Of a DNA stretch of 64,000 nt, positions 7,416-14,799 are shown in pieces (the stretch's first letter is position 1; every line of letters begins with the position of its first letter). The DNA is taken from contig NZ_FOWW01000001.1 of the NCBI RefSeq assembly GCF_900115565.1, positions 749,731-813,730 on the forward strand, in the 5' to 3' direction. The DNA is from Amycolatopsis arida. GTDB taxonomy: Bacteria; Actinomycetota; Actinomycetes; Mycobacteriales; Pseudonocardiaceae. A program made the translations under genes and the position numbers. The notes under the pieces were generated by a model. That model worked only from the letters and a program-made list of their open reading frames with translations. It was not told the DNA's origin and made no database searches.

Positions 7416-8455
7416 ACGCCCCCATCGTCGAACCAGCCCAGCTACGCGACGCGCTCCGGCAGTACGTCCGGCCGCTCGTCACCGAGGGCCAGGCCCCCGG
7501 GGCCGTCATCGGAGCCGTCCACGCCGGACAGGCCACCATGGTCTGCGCGGGTCACACCGCCTGGGGCCGAGGACGGCCGGTGGGGCCCGGCACGGTCTTC
7601 GAGCTCGGTTCCGTCAGCAAGACCTTCACCGGCCTGCTGCTGGCCGAGATGGTCGATCGCGGCCAGGTGGGTTACGACGACCGGGTCGTCGAGTACCTGC
7701 CTCCCCGCGCGGTCCCCGCCGACCCCGACGCCGGCCGCATCACCCTCGCCGAGCTGGCGACGCACACCGCCGGCCTGCCCCGCGCCCCTGGCGCGGTCTA
7801 CCGCACGATGCTGCGCTCGGGCTGGACCAACCCCTACGCGCACTACACCGTCGAAGACCTCTACCGCACCACCGCACGGCTGCGCACTCGGCACCGGCGG
7901 GGCCGGTACCGGTACTCCAGCCTGGGTTTCGGACTCCTCGGGTGCGCGCTGGCCAACGCGGCCGGCGACAGCTTCGAGCGTCTGCTCACCGACCGTGTCC
8001 TGGCCCCACTGGGCATGACCGGCACCACGACCGAACCGGGTGGCGCCGGGGACGCCATCGGGCACCGCCGCGGAAGGCCGACCGCGCCGTGGACGTTCCA
8101 GGCCCTGGCCGGCGCCGGAGCGGTGCGCTCCAGCGCCGCCGACCTCCTGCGCTACCTCCGAGCGCAGCTGAGCCCCGACACGAGCGCCCTGGCCACCGCC
8201 CTCCGCCACAGCCAGGAGCCCCGGCACCGGCAGCCCCACGGCGACCACCTCTGCCTGGCCTGGTTCCACCGGGTCGTCCGTGGCCGCCCCCTGCTGTGGC
8301 ACGACGGCGCCACCAGCGGCTTCAGCGCCTTCGTGGGCCTGAGCCCCACCACCGGCACCGGTGTCTTCCTTCTCGCCAACGTCATGCCCACCCGGCGCCA
8401 GCCCGCCGTGCGGGCCGGCCGCCGGGCGTTCTCCGACCTGCTCAGGCGGTGCTGA
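7412..8455 (+). CDS. Serine hydrolase of the class C beta-lactamase/DD-peptidase family
   Basis: A 347-aa protein with the serine beta-lactamase fold. SVSK (S67-K70) is the SxxK nucleophile motif, YSS (168-170) stands at the YxN position with Ser replacing Asn, and HDG (297-299) replaces the KTG triad as in esterase-type members. No signal peptide is visible, so it is probably cytoplasmic, unlike cell-wall DD-peptidases. GTG 7412 overlaps the preceding stop codon. Family members act as D-amino-acid peptidases, esterases or acyltransferases; a role in cutting or ligating a peptide made by the operon is inferred from context only. The longer in-frame extension upstream to 6407 is shadow. Confidence 0.8.
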   Translation: MNAPIVEPAQLRDALRQYVRPLVTEGQAPGAVIGAVHAGQATMVCAGHTAWGRGRPVGPGTVFELGSVSKTFTGLLLAEMVDRGQVGYDDRVVEYLPPRAVPADPDAGRITLAELATHTAGLPRAPGAVYRTMLRSGWTNPYAHYTVEDLYRTTARLRTRHRRGRYRYSSLGFGLLGCALANAAGDSFERLLTDRVLAPLGMTGTTTEPGGAGDAIGHRRGRPTAPWTFQALAGAGAVRSSAADLLRYLRAQLSPDTSALATALRHSQEPRHRQPHGDHLCLAWFHRVVRGRPLLWHDGATSGFSAFVGLSPTTGTGVFLLANVMPTRRQPAVRAGRRAFSDLLRRC

Positions 8456-8479
8456 CCCGGGCCTCCCCCGGTCCGCGAC

Positions 8480-8692
8480 TCACTCCACCCACTCGTACTC
8501 GTAACGGTCACGAACGAACCGGTTGAAGAAGCGGCCCTTGCTGCCGGCGGCCAACAGGCGGCGGTGGATGGCCCTGGCGACGCCGAAGTAGCGGTACACC
8601 CGGTCGTTGTGGAACTCCACCTCCAGTACACGCTCGTCGGGGTCGTACCCGACCGCACGAAGGCTCGACGACTCGACAGGGCGCCGTCGCAT
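8480..8692 (-). CDS. KTSC domain protein
   Basis: A 70-aa protein that is almost entirely a KTSC domain: ESSSLRAVGYDPDERVLEVEF, the YRYFGVARAIHRRLL core, and the terminal GRFFNRFVRDRYEYEWVE. The family name comes from a motif around the S-S-S/A-G region and the K-x-F-N turn; its function is unclear, although relatives occur next to lysyl-tRNA synthetase-type and phage proteins. The start at 8692 is chosen because GGGGAGCGGAG precedes it; the upstream in-frame extension is arginine-rich noise. It is convergent with the serine hydrolase gene, 24 bp apart. Confidence 0.75.
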   Translation of the reverse strand: MRRRPVESSSLRAVGYDPDERVLEVEFHNDRVYRYFGVARAIHRRLLAAGSKGRFFNRFVRDRYEYEWVE

Positions 8693-8941
8693 CTCCGCTC
8701 CCCAGGTACCAGAGGACCGTCGTCGATCGCCATTGTCGAGCCACCCGCGCCGTCCCCGCATCGGCCACCCAGGCGAACCACGGCGTGTTCGCGCCTCCCG
8801 TCGCCGTGTTCGCGCGCGGCGGCGGCCAACACGGCGGCGACGCGGACGGCCAACACGCCGGTGGTCGAGGTGGTGACCATCACCCATCGCGACGTCCGAA
8901 AAGCGCGCGCCCCGCGTCCGGCGGGTGCTTAGGTTGCGTTC

Positions 8942-9856
8942 GTGGTCTCGAACGACACGCCGGTGGACCGGCGCAGCCTGCTCGCCGCCGCGGTGACCGT
9001 GGTGCTGTGGGCATCGGCCTTCGTGGCGATCCGCAGCGCGGGGACCGAGTTCTCGCCCGGCGCGCTCGCCCTCGGCCGGCTCCTCTCCGGATCGGCGGCG
9101 CTCGTGGTGATCCTGCTGCTGCGCGGCGAGGGCTGGCCGCCCAGGGCCGCGTGGCCGGGGATCGCCACCTCGGGCGTGCTCTGGTTCGGCGTCTACATGG
9201 TCGCGCTGAACGCCGGCGAGCAGGCGGTCGACGCCGGCACCGCCGCGATGATCGTCAACATCGGCCCGATCCTGATCGCGGTGTTCGCCGGCTGGCTGCT
9301 CCGCGAGGGATTTCCCGCCCGCGTGCTCGCCGGCATGGCGGTGTCGTTCGCCGGCGCGCTCGTGGTGGGCGTCTCCATGGCCGACGGCGGGCGGGCCTCC
9401 GTGCTCGGCGTGCTGCTGTGCCTGCTGGCCGCGGCGACCTACGCCGCCGGCGTGCTCGGCCAGAAGCCGGCACTACGGCACGCCTCGGCGTTGCAGGTCA
9501 CCACGTTCGGCTGCCTCACCGGCACGGTGGCGTGCCTGCCGTTCGCCGGGCAGCTGGTCGACGAGCTGGCCACGGCGTCGTGGTCGGCCACCGCGAACCT
9601 GGTCTACCTCGGCGTGTTCCCCACCGCGCTCGCGTTCACCACCTGGGCCTACGCGCTGGCCCGCACCACCGCCGGCCGGATGGGCGCCACCACCTACGCG
9701 GTGCCGGCCGTCGTGGTGCTGATGTCGTGGCTGGCGCTCGGCGAGGTGCCCGGGTGGCTGACCCTGGCCGGCGGCGTGCTGTGCCTGGCCGGGGTGGCCG
9801 TCTCCCGGTCCCGCCGCAGGGCCCGCACCACCGCCCGGCCCGCGCCGGTGGACTGA
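8942..9856 (+). CDS. EamA/DMT-family transporter
   Basis: A 304-aa protein with ten hydrophobic segments arranged as two EamA repeats (about 15-150 and 155-285). LWASAFVAIRSAG near the N-terminus and TTYAVPAVVVLMSWLALGE in the second repeat are characteristic. Drug/metabolite transporters of this group export small molecules such as amino acids across the cell membrane; the substrate cannot be read. It starts at GTG with only a weak AGG upstream. A nitrilase gene follows after 67 bp on the same strand, which may place both in one transcript. Confidence 0.85.
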   Translation: MVSNDTPVDRRSLLAAAVTVVLWASAFVAIRSAGTEFSPGALALGRLLSGSAALVVILLLRGEGWPPRAAWPGIATSGVLWFGVYMVALNAGEQAVDAGTAAMIVNIGPILIAVFAGWLLREGFPARVLAGMAVSFAGALVVGVSMADGGRASVLGVLLCLLAAATYAAGVLGQKPALRHASALQVTTFGCLTGTVACLPFAGQLVDELATASWSATANLVYLGVFPTALAFTTWAYALARTTAGRMGATTYAVPAVVVLMSWLALGEVPGWLTLAGGVLCLAGVAVSRSRRRARTTARPAPVD

Positions 9857-9923
9857 TCACCGGACCTCGCGCGGGCGGGGCGGCGCGCTCTATCGTGGCG
9901 GCACCTCCGCGAAAGGACGTGCC

Positions 9924-10886
9924 ATGCCGCCGGAACCGGAACCACTCGTCCGCGCCGCCGTGGTCCAGGCGGCACCCGTCGGCTTCGACCTCGCCGCGAC
10001 GCTGGCGAAGGTGGAGCGGCTCACCGCCGATGCCGCCGCGGGTGGCGTCGACCTGGTCGTGTTCCCCGAGGCGTTCGTGTCCTGCTACCCCCGCGGCGTG
10101 ACCTTCGGTGCGCTAATCGGCTCGCGCACCCCCGAGGGCAGGGCGCTGTACCGCCGGTACTGGAACTCCAGCGTCGACGTGCCCGGCCCGGCCACCGAAC
10201 GACTCGGCGCCATCGCCGCCCGGCACCGCACCCACCTGGTGATCGGGGTGATCGAGCGCGGCGGCGCCACCCTGTACTGCACGGCACTCACCTTCAACCC
10301 GCACGGCCGGCTGCTGGGCAAGCACCGCAAGCTGATGCCGACCGCCGCCGAGCGCCTGGTGTGGGGCTTCGGCGACGGCTCGACCCTGCCGGTGCACGAC
10401 ACCCCGATCGGCCGCATCGGGACCGCCATCTGCTGGGAGAACTACATGCCGCTGCTGCGCATGCACCTCTACGGCAGGGGCGTGCAGCTCTACTGCGCGC
10501 CGACCATGGACCACCGCGACGTCTGGGTCAGCAGCATGCGGCATGTCGCGCTGGAGGGCCGCTGCTTCGTGCTGTCCGCGTGCCAGTTCGCCCGCCGCGC
10601 CGACTACCCCGACGACTACCCGATCGAGGGTGTCGCGGACGGCCCGGACGCGGTGGTGTCCGCCGGCAACTCGGTGATCGTGGACCCGCTCGGGGAGGTT
10701 CTCGCCGGACCGGCCACCGGCGGGGAGACCATCCTGCGCGCCGAGCTGGACCTCGGCCGGGTCGCCGAGGGCAAGTACGACTTCGACGTCGCGGGCCACT
10801 ACGCCCGGCCGGACGTCTTCACGCTGCTGGTGGACGAGCGGCCACGACCGCCGGTGAGGTCCACCGGAACCGACCCGCCGGACTGA
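9924..10886 (+). CDS. Nitrilase (carbon-nitrogen hydrolase superfamily)
   Basis: A 320-aa member of the true nitrilase branch. The catalytic triad is visible at Glu49 (FPEAF), Lys136 (KHRKLMPT) and Cys170 (AICWENYMPLLR), at the spacing expected of the family; the E-N-Y after the Cys favours nitrilase over amidase. Nitrilases hydrolyse organic nitriles to carboxylic acids and ammonia in the cytoplasm, usually as spirals or oligomers. Full length. AAAGGA precedes ATG 9924. It is convergent with a LigD-type gene 30 bp away. Confidence 0.9.
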   Translation: MPPEPEPLVRAAVVQAAPVGFDLAATLAKVERLTADAAAGGVDLVVFPEAFVSCYPRGVTFGALIGSRTPEGRALYRRYWNSSVDVPGPATERLGAIAARHRTHLVIGVIERGGATLYCTALTFNPHGRLLGKHRKLMPTAAERLVWGFGDGSTLPVHDTPIGRIGTAICWENYMPLLRMHLYGRGVQLYCAPTMDHRDVWVSSMRHVALEGRCFVLSACQFARRADYPDDYPIEGVADGPDAVVSAGNSVIVDPLGEVLAGPATGGETILRAELDLGRVAEGKYDFDVAGHYARPDVFTLLVDERPRPPVRSTGTDPPD

Positions 10887-10916
10887 GCCCGGCCGCTCCG
10901 GTCCGATCAGGTCCGG

Positions 10917-11858
10917 TCAGGCCCGCTCGGCGTCGAGCCCGTCCCGGTCGGCCCACTCCAGCAGCGGTTCCAGCGAGTGCGCGGTGCCGTCGATGTCCCG
11001 GTGCAGGTCGCCGAGCTCGGCGACGCGGGCGGGCACGGTGGCGATCGTGCACTCGCGCGGCTCGACATCGTCCACCTCGGACCAGGTGATCGGGGTGGAC
11101 ACGGTGGCCTCGGGGACGCCACGCACGGAGTACGCGCTGGCGATGGTGTGATCGCGGGCGTTCTGGTTGTAGTCGACGAACAGCTTGGTGGGGTCGCGGT
11201 CCTTGCGCCACCACGCGGTGGTCACGTCGTCGGGCGCGCGGCGCTCGACCTCCCTGGCGAAGGCGAGCGCTGCCCTGCGGACGTCGGCGAAGCCCCACCG
11301 CGGCGCGATCCGCACGTAGACGTGCAGGCCATTGCCGCCGGAGGTCTTCGGCCAGCCGACGATGCCCAGCTCGTCGAGCACCTCGTGGGCGACGTGCGCG
11401 ACCCTGCGGACCGTGGTGAAGTCGCAGCGGGGCATGGGGTCGAGGTCGATCCGCCACTCGTCCGGCCGCTCGGTGTCGGCCCGCCGGGAGTTCCACGGGT
11501 GGAACTCCACAGTGGACATCTGGACCGCCCAGATGACGCTGGCCAGCTCGGTCACGCAGAGCTCGTCGGCGTGCCGGTCGTAGCGCGGGAAGTGGACGCG
11601 CACGGTCTCCAGCCATGGCGGCGCCCCGCGCGGGAGCCGCTTCTGGTGGACCTTCTCCCCGGTGACGCCGGTCGGGTAGCGGTGCAGCATGCACGGGCGC
11701 TCACGCAGCGCGCGGACGATCCCGTCGCCGACGGACAGGTAGTAGCGCACCAGATCGAGCTTGGTCTCGCCACGGGCCGGGAAGTACACCCGGTCCGGGT
11801 TGCTGATCCGCACCGTGCGGCTGCCCACCTCGACGTCCACCGCGGACTCTCCGGCCAT
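10917..11858 (-). CDS. LigD-type polymerase/primase domain protein (NHEJ)
   Basis: A 313-aa stand-alone archaeo-eukaryotic-primase-like polymerase domain as found in bacterial LigD. Visible are the metal-binding DLDP motif (RIDLDPMPRCDF near residue 137), KTSGGNGLHVYV near 167 and the later FVDYNQNARDHTIASAYSVR. These polymerases fill gaps and add ribonucleotides during nonhomologous end joining, with Ku and a DNA ligase on other genes. No nuclease or ligase domain is attached. Actinomycetes often carry several split LigD-like genes; a second occurs at 26820-27770. ATG 11858 is the only strong start. Confidence 0.9.
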   Translation of the reverse strand: MAGESAVDVEVGSRTVRISNPDRVYFPARGETKLDLVRYYLSVGDGIVRALRERPCMLHRYPTGVTGEKVHQKRLPRGAPPWLETVRVHFPRYDRHADELCVTELASVIWAVQMSTVEFHPWNSRRADTERPDEWRIDLDPMPRCDFTTVRRVAHVAHEVLDELGIVGWPKTSGGNGLHVYVRIAPRWGFADVRRAALAFAREVERRAPDDVTTAWWRKDRDPTKLFVDYNQNARDHTIASAYSVRGVPEATVSTPITWSEVDDVEPRECTIATVPARVAELGDLHRDIDGTAHSLEPLLEWADRDGLDAERA

Positions 11859-11963
11859 GCGAGGACTGTACGCCGGACGCCCCGCGCCGCGGGTGCGCCG
11901 GCGGAGTGTGTCGAGCCGGCCGGCACCGCGAGTCGCGCGACCCGGTCGAGCCGGCGCCGGGAC

Positions 11964-12584
11964 TCAGCGCAGCGCCTTGGCCAGGGTGCGCAGGCACAGT
12001 CCCAGCGCGTGGTGCTTGCCGGCGCCGTTCAGCTGGACGTGCTGCCAGGCGCCGTAGAGCACGCACCAGAGCAGCTGCTGCACCCACGCCGGCTCCAGCT
12101 CGGGGTCGATGCCGCCCTCGGCGTGCCCCCGCTCCACCAGCCGCAGCAGCGCCCGGTCGGCGTCGGTCTCCTCGTCCCACGCGTCGGACGCCGTCAGCTC
12201 CACGTCGTTGAACAGCAGGGTGAGCAGCTCACCCAGTTCGAAGTACTCCTGGCAGAGCCGGTCGAACGCCTCCAGCGCCGTCCCGTCGTCCAACCGTGCC
12301 CGCTCGGTCGCGGCGGCGATCTGTTCGAGCGCGTACTGGTTCAGCGCGGCCATGAGGTGGGCGCGCTCTGGGAAGTACCGGTGGACGGTGGTGCGCCCGA
12401 CCCCGGCCGACGCGGCGATGTCACCCAGCGAGGCCGCCGGGTTCTGCGACAGCACCGCCACCGCGGCCTCCAGGATCGCCCGGCGGGTCCTGGCCCGGGT
12501 CCGGTTCTCCGTGCTCGCCGTGCCCTCCGTGCTCACCGTGGAGTTCTTCGTGGAAGTCGGCCGCTCCCTGTTCACCACGCCCAT
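11964..12584 (-). CDS. TetR-family regulator, divergent to ABC exporter
   Basis: A 206-aa TetR-type repressor. The N-terminal helix-turn-helix reads SLGDIAASAGVGRTTVHRYF near residues 53-72, and the rest is the helical ligand-binding dimer domain. A hydrophilic Ser/Thr-rich tail of about 25 residues precedes the DNA-binding domain. The gene is divergent from an ABC exporter across 75 bp that contain a perfect 7+7 palindrome, so it most likely represses the exporter and possibly itself until a ligand binds. The continuous minus-strand frame upstream of 12584, running through the ABC gene, is shadow. Confidence 0.9.
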   Translation of the reverse strand: MGVVNRERPTSTKNSTVSTEGTASTENRTRARTRRAILEAAVAVLSQNPAASLGDIAASAGVGRTTVHRYFPERAHLMAALNQYALEQIAAATERARLDDGTALEAFDRLCQEYFELGELLTLLFNDVELTASDAWDEETDADRALLRLVERGHAEGGIDPELEPAWVQQLLWCVLYGAWQHVQLNGAGKHHALGLCLRTLAKALR

Positions 12585-12632
12585 GGCCGCACCGTAGCAT
12601 CTTGTTCCGAAATGAAACTCAGTTGACAGTGT

Positions 12633-12650
12633 TGGAACACGGATGTTCCA
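12633..12650. promoter_or_regulatory. Palindromic operator between tetR and the ABC exporter
   Basis: TGGAACA-CGGA-TGTTCCA is a perfect 7-bp inverted repeat ending 9 bp before the ABC start codon, with a TTGACA hexamer just upstream at 12623-12628. A further TTGTTCC half-site occurs at 12602-12608 near the tetR start. The position fits a repressor site that blocks the exporter promoter or its ribosome site. Confidence 0.65.
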
Positions 12651-12659
12651 CTCCCGGTC

Positions 12660-14432
12660 ATGAGTGTCCCTACCTCTCCTCCCGTCGGTCGACTGCCGAG
12701 ACTGCGGGTGCTCTGGTCCTTCGCCCGCCCGCACACCCGCACGCTCGCCCTCGGGCTGCTGCTGGCCCTCGTCGGCTCGGCCGCCGGGCTGGCGACCCCG
12801 ATGGTCACCAAGTGGGTCCTCGACTCGCTCGGCGCCTCGGCGTCCCTGCTCGGCCCGGTGATCGCGCTGCTCGTGCTGCTGGTCGTCGGCCTCGTCATCT
12901 GGGCCGGCCAGTGGATCCTGCTGGGCACGCTCGGCGAGCGCGTGGTGCTCCAGGCCCGCGAGTCGATGGTGCGCCGGCTGCTGCGGGTCACCGTGCCGGC
13001 GTTGACCTCCCGCCCCCCGGGCGAGCTGGTCACCCGGGTCACCTCCGACACCGTGCTGCTCCGCGAGGCCGCCACCTCCAGCGTGATTGGCCTGGTCAAC
13101 GGCGCGGTCATGATGGTCGGGACGCTGGTCCTGATGGGCGTGCTCGACATGGTGCTGCTCGGCACGACGGTCACGCTGGTGATCGTCGTCGGCGTGCTGT
13201 TCGCGCTGCTGATGCCCGCGATCGCGAAGGCGCAGGAGCAGGCCCAGGAGTACGTCGGCCGGCTCGGTGGTGTCCTGGAGACCGCGCTGCGCGCGATTCG
13301 CACGGTCAAGGTCAGCCGCGCCGAGGACCGCCTCGCCGAGCGCATCGCCGGCGACGCGCGGACGTCCGCCCGACACAGCATCCGCGCCGTCCGCCGCGAG
13401 GCCATCGCGTGGAGCACGGCGTGGTCCGGGGTCCAGCTCGCGATCATCCTGGTGCTGGGCATCGGCGCCTGGCGGGTGGGCGCGGGCCAGCTCGAGGTCT
13501 CCAGCCTGATCGCCTTCCTGCTCTACGCCTTCGGGCTGATCGACCCGATCACCGAGCTCAGCCAGAACGTCACCACCCTGCAGGCCGGCATCGCCGCCGC
13601 GGGGCGGATCCGTGAGCTCGAGCGCCTCGAGCCGGAGACCACCCCCGTCTCCGCCGCACCGACCACCCCTGCCCGCCGGGACGGCCCGGTGGTCGAGCTG
13701 CGTGGGGTGAGCGCCGCCTACGGGCCGGACGCCGAGCCGGCGGTCCGCGACATCGACCTGGCGATCCCCCGGCGCGGGCACACCGCGGTCGTCGGGCCCT
13801 CCGGCGCCGGCAAGACGACGTTGTTCTCGCTGATCCTGCGGTTCCTGGAGCCGAGGGAGGGCCAGCTGCTGCTCGACGGGCGGCCCTACGCCGAGCTCGC
13901 CCACGAGGAGATCCGCGCCAAGCTGTCCTATGTGGAACAGGATGCGCCGGTGGTGCCGGGCACGATCCGGGAGAACCTGCTGTTCACCCACCCGGACGCC
14001 AGCGAGGAGGAGGTGTGGGAGGTGCTGCGCCGGGTGCGGCTGGCCGACAAGGTCGCCGAGCTCGACGCGGGCCTGGACACGCCGCTGTCGTCCTCGTCGC
14101 TGTCCGGTGGGCAGCGGCAGCGGGTGGCCATCGCCAGGGCGATCCTGCGCACGCCCGACGTCCTGCTGCTCGACGAGGCGACCGCCCAGCTCGACGGGCT
14201 CACCGAGGCGGCCATCCACGACTGCATCCGCGAGCACGCCGCCGAGCACGCCGCGGTCACCATCGCGCACCGGCTGTCGACGGTGATCGACGCCGACACG
14301 ATCGTCGTCATGGAGGCCGGCCGGATCCGCGCCCGCGGCAGCCACCTCGAGCTCCTCGCCACCGACCCGCTGTACCGGGAGTTGGTCGAGGCCCTGCGCA
14401 TCGCCGACGCCGACCAGCTGGAGTACCGGTGA
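12660..14432 (+). CDS. ABC exporter, fused TMD-NBD half-transporter
   Basis: A 590-aa type IV ABC half-exporter. The N-terminal membrane domain (about 1-330, six helices) is followed by an ATPase domain with Walker A GPSGAGKTT near 379, signature LSGGQRQRVAIARA near 480, Walker B VLLLDEATAQLD near 501 and switch His in AHRLST. Such proteins dimerise in the membrane and export drugs, lipids or peptides. Because only one subunit is encoded here, it probably works as a homodimer. The divergent TetR gene and operator suggest drug-inducible export. Confidence 0.92.
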   Translation: MSVPTSPPVGRLPRLRVLWSFARPHTRTLALGLLLALVGSAAGLATPMVTKWVLDSLGASASLLGPVIALLVLLVVGLVIWAGQWILLGTLGERVVLQARESMVRRLLRVTVPALTSRPPGELVTRVTSDTVLLREAATSSVIGLVNGAVMMVGTLVLMGVLDMVLLGTTVTLVIVVGVLFALLMPAIAKAQEQAQEYVGRLGGVLETALRAIRTVKVSRAEDRLAERIAGDARTSARHSIRAVRREAIAWSTAWSGVQLAIILVLGIGAWRVGAGQLEVSSLIAFLLYAFGLIDPITELSQNVTTLQAGIAAAGRIRELERLEPETTPVSAAPTTPARRDGPVVELRGVSAAYGPDAEPAVRDIDLAIPRRGHTAVVGPSGAGKTTLFSLILRFLEPREGQLLLDGRPYAELAHEEIRAKLSYVEQDAPVVPGTIRENLLFTHPDASEEEVWEVLRRVRLADKVAELDAGLDTPLSSSSLSGGQRQRVAIARAILRTPDVLLLDEATAQLDGLTEAAIHDCIREHAAEHAAVTIAHRLSTVIDADTIVVMEAGRIRARGSHLELLATDPLYRELVEALRIADADQLEYR

Positions 14433-14799
14433 CGACCGGCTGGGCTCGGCACCGGAACCCCTACCGGCGATGCACCGCCGCCGGCCCACCTTCGTAACCC
14501 ACCGCACCCTGGGGGCCATCCCCGAGTCCATCGTATCGGGAATGGCGGTGTGGGAAGGGCGCGGAACGAAAGTGTGGACAACGTGGTGTCCTGAGTGGCC
14601 CGCTCATGCGCATTCGGTGTCCTGAACGGCCCGTTCATTCGCGTTCGGTGTGCCGAACGGTCCTTCGTGCGTTGCTCAGGGGTGGCCGCCACTCGAGGGT
14701 ATGGGGCGTGGCGAGTCCGGCGCGTCGACGACGCGGCCCGGGCCCGGACCGACCTTCGGCCGTTCCGGGATGGGGCGGTCGCGCCTACCGTCGGTGGTC
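14433..14799. other. Intergenic region with hairpin repeats
   Basis: A 367-bp region between the ABC gene and the M64 peptidase gene. No coding sequence is supported. Its centre carries a 31-bp imperfect tandem repeat, listed separately. No clear promoter hexamers were found for the peptidase. Confidence 0.5.
14586..14672. repeat. Three tandem 31-bp units, each centred on a small palindrome
   Basis: Unit 1 is 14586-14616, unit 2 is 14617-14647, and a degenerate unit 3 begins at 14648. Each unit starts GTGTCCTGA or GTGTGCCGA. Unit 2 contains the perfect palindrome TGAACGG-C-CCGTTCA. In unit 1 the same stem reads TGAGTGG-C-CCGCTCA, which keeps pairing through a G-U wobble, so the stem looks conserved while the sequence changes. 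Units abut directly with no spacers, so it is not a CRISPR array. Confidence 0.7.

Noticed and set aside
12585-14531. Minus-strand frame that extends the TetR gene upstream through the ABC gene
   Set aside because: TetR homology begins after ATG 12584; the rest is antisense of the ABC transporter.
14586-14672. CRISPR-like tandem repeats
   Set aside because: Units are directly adjacent with no spacers and no cas genes are near.
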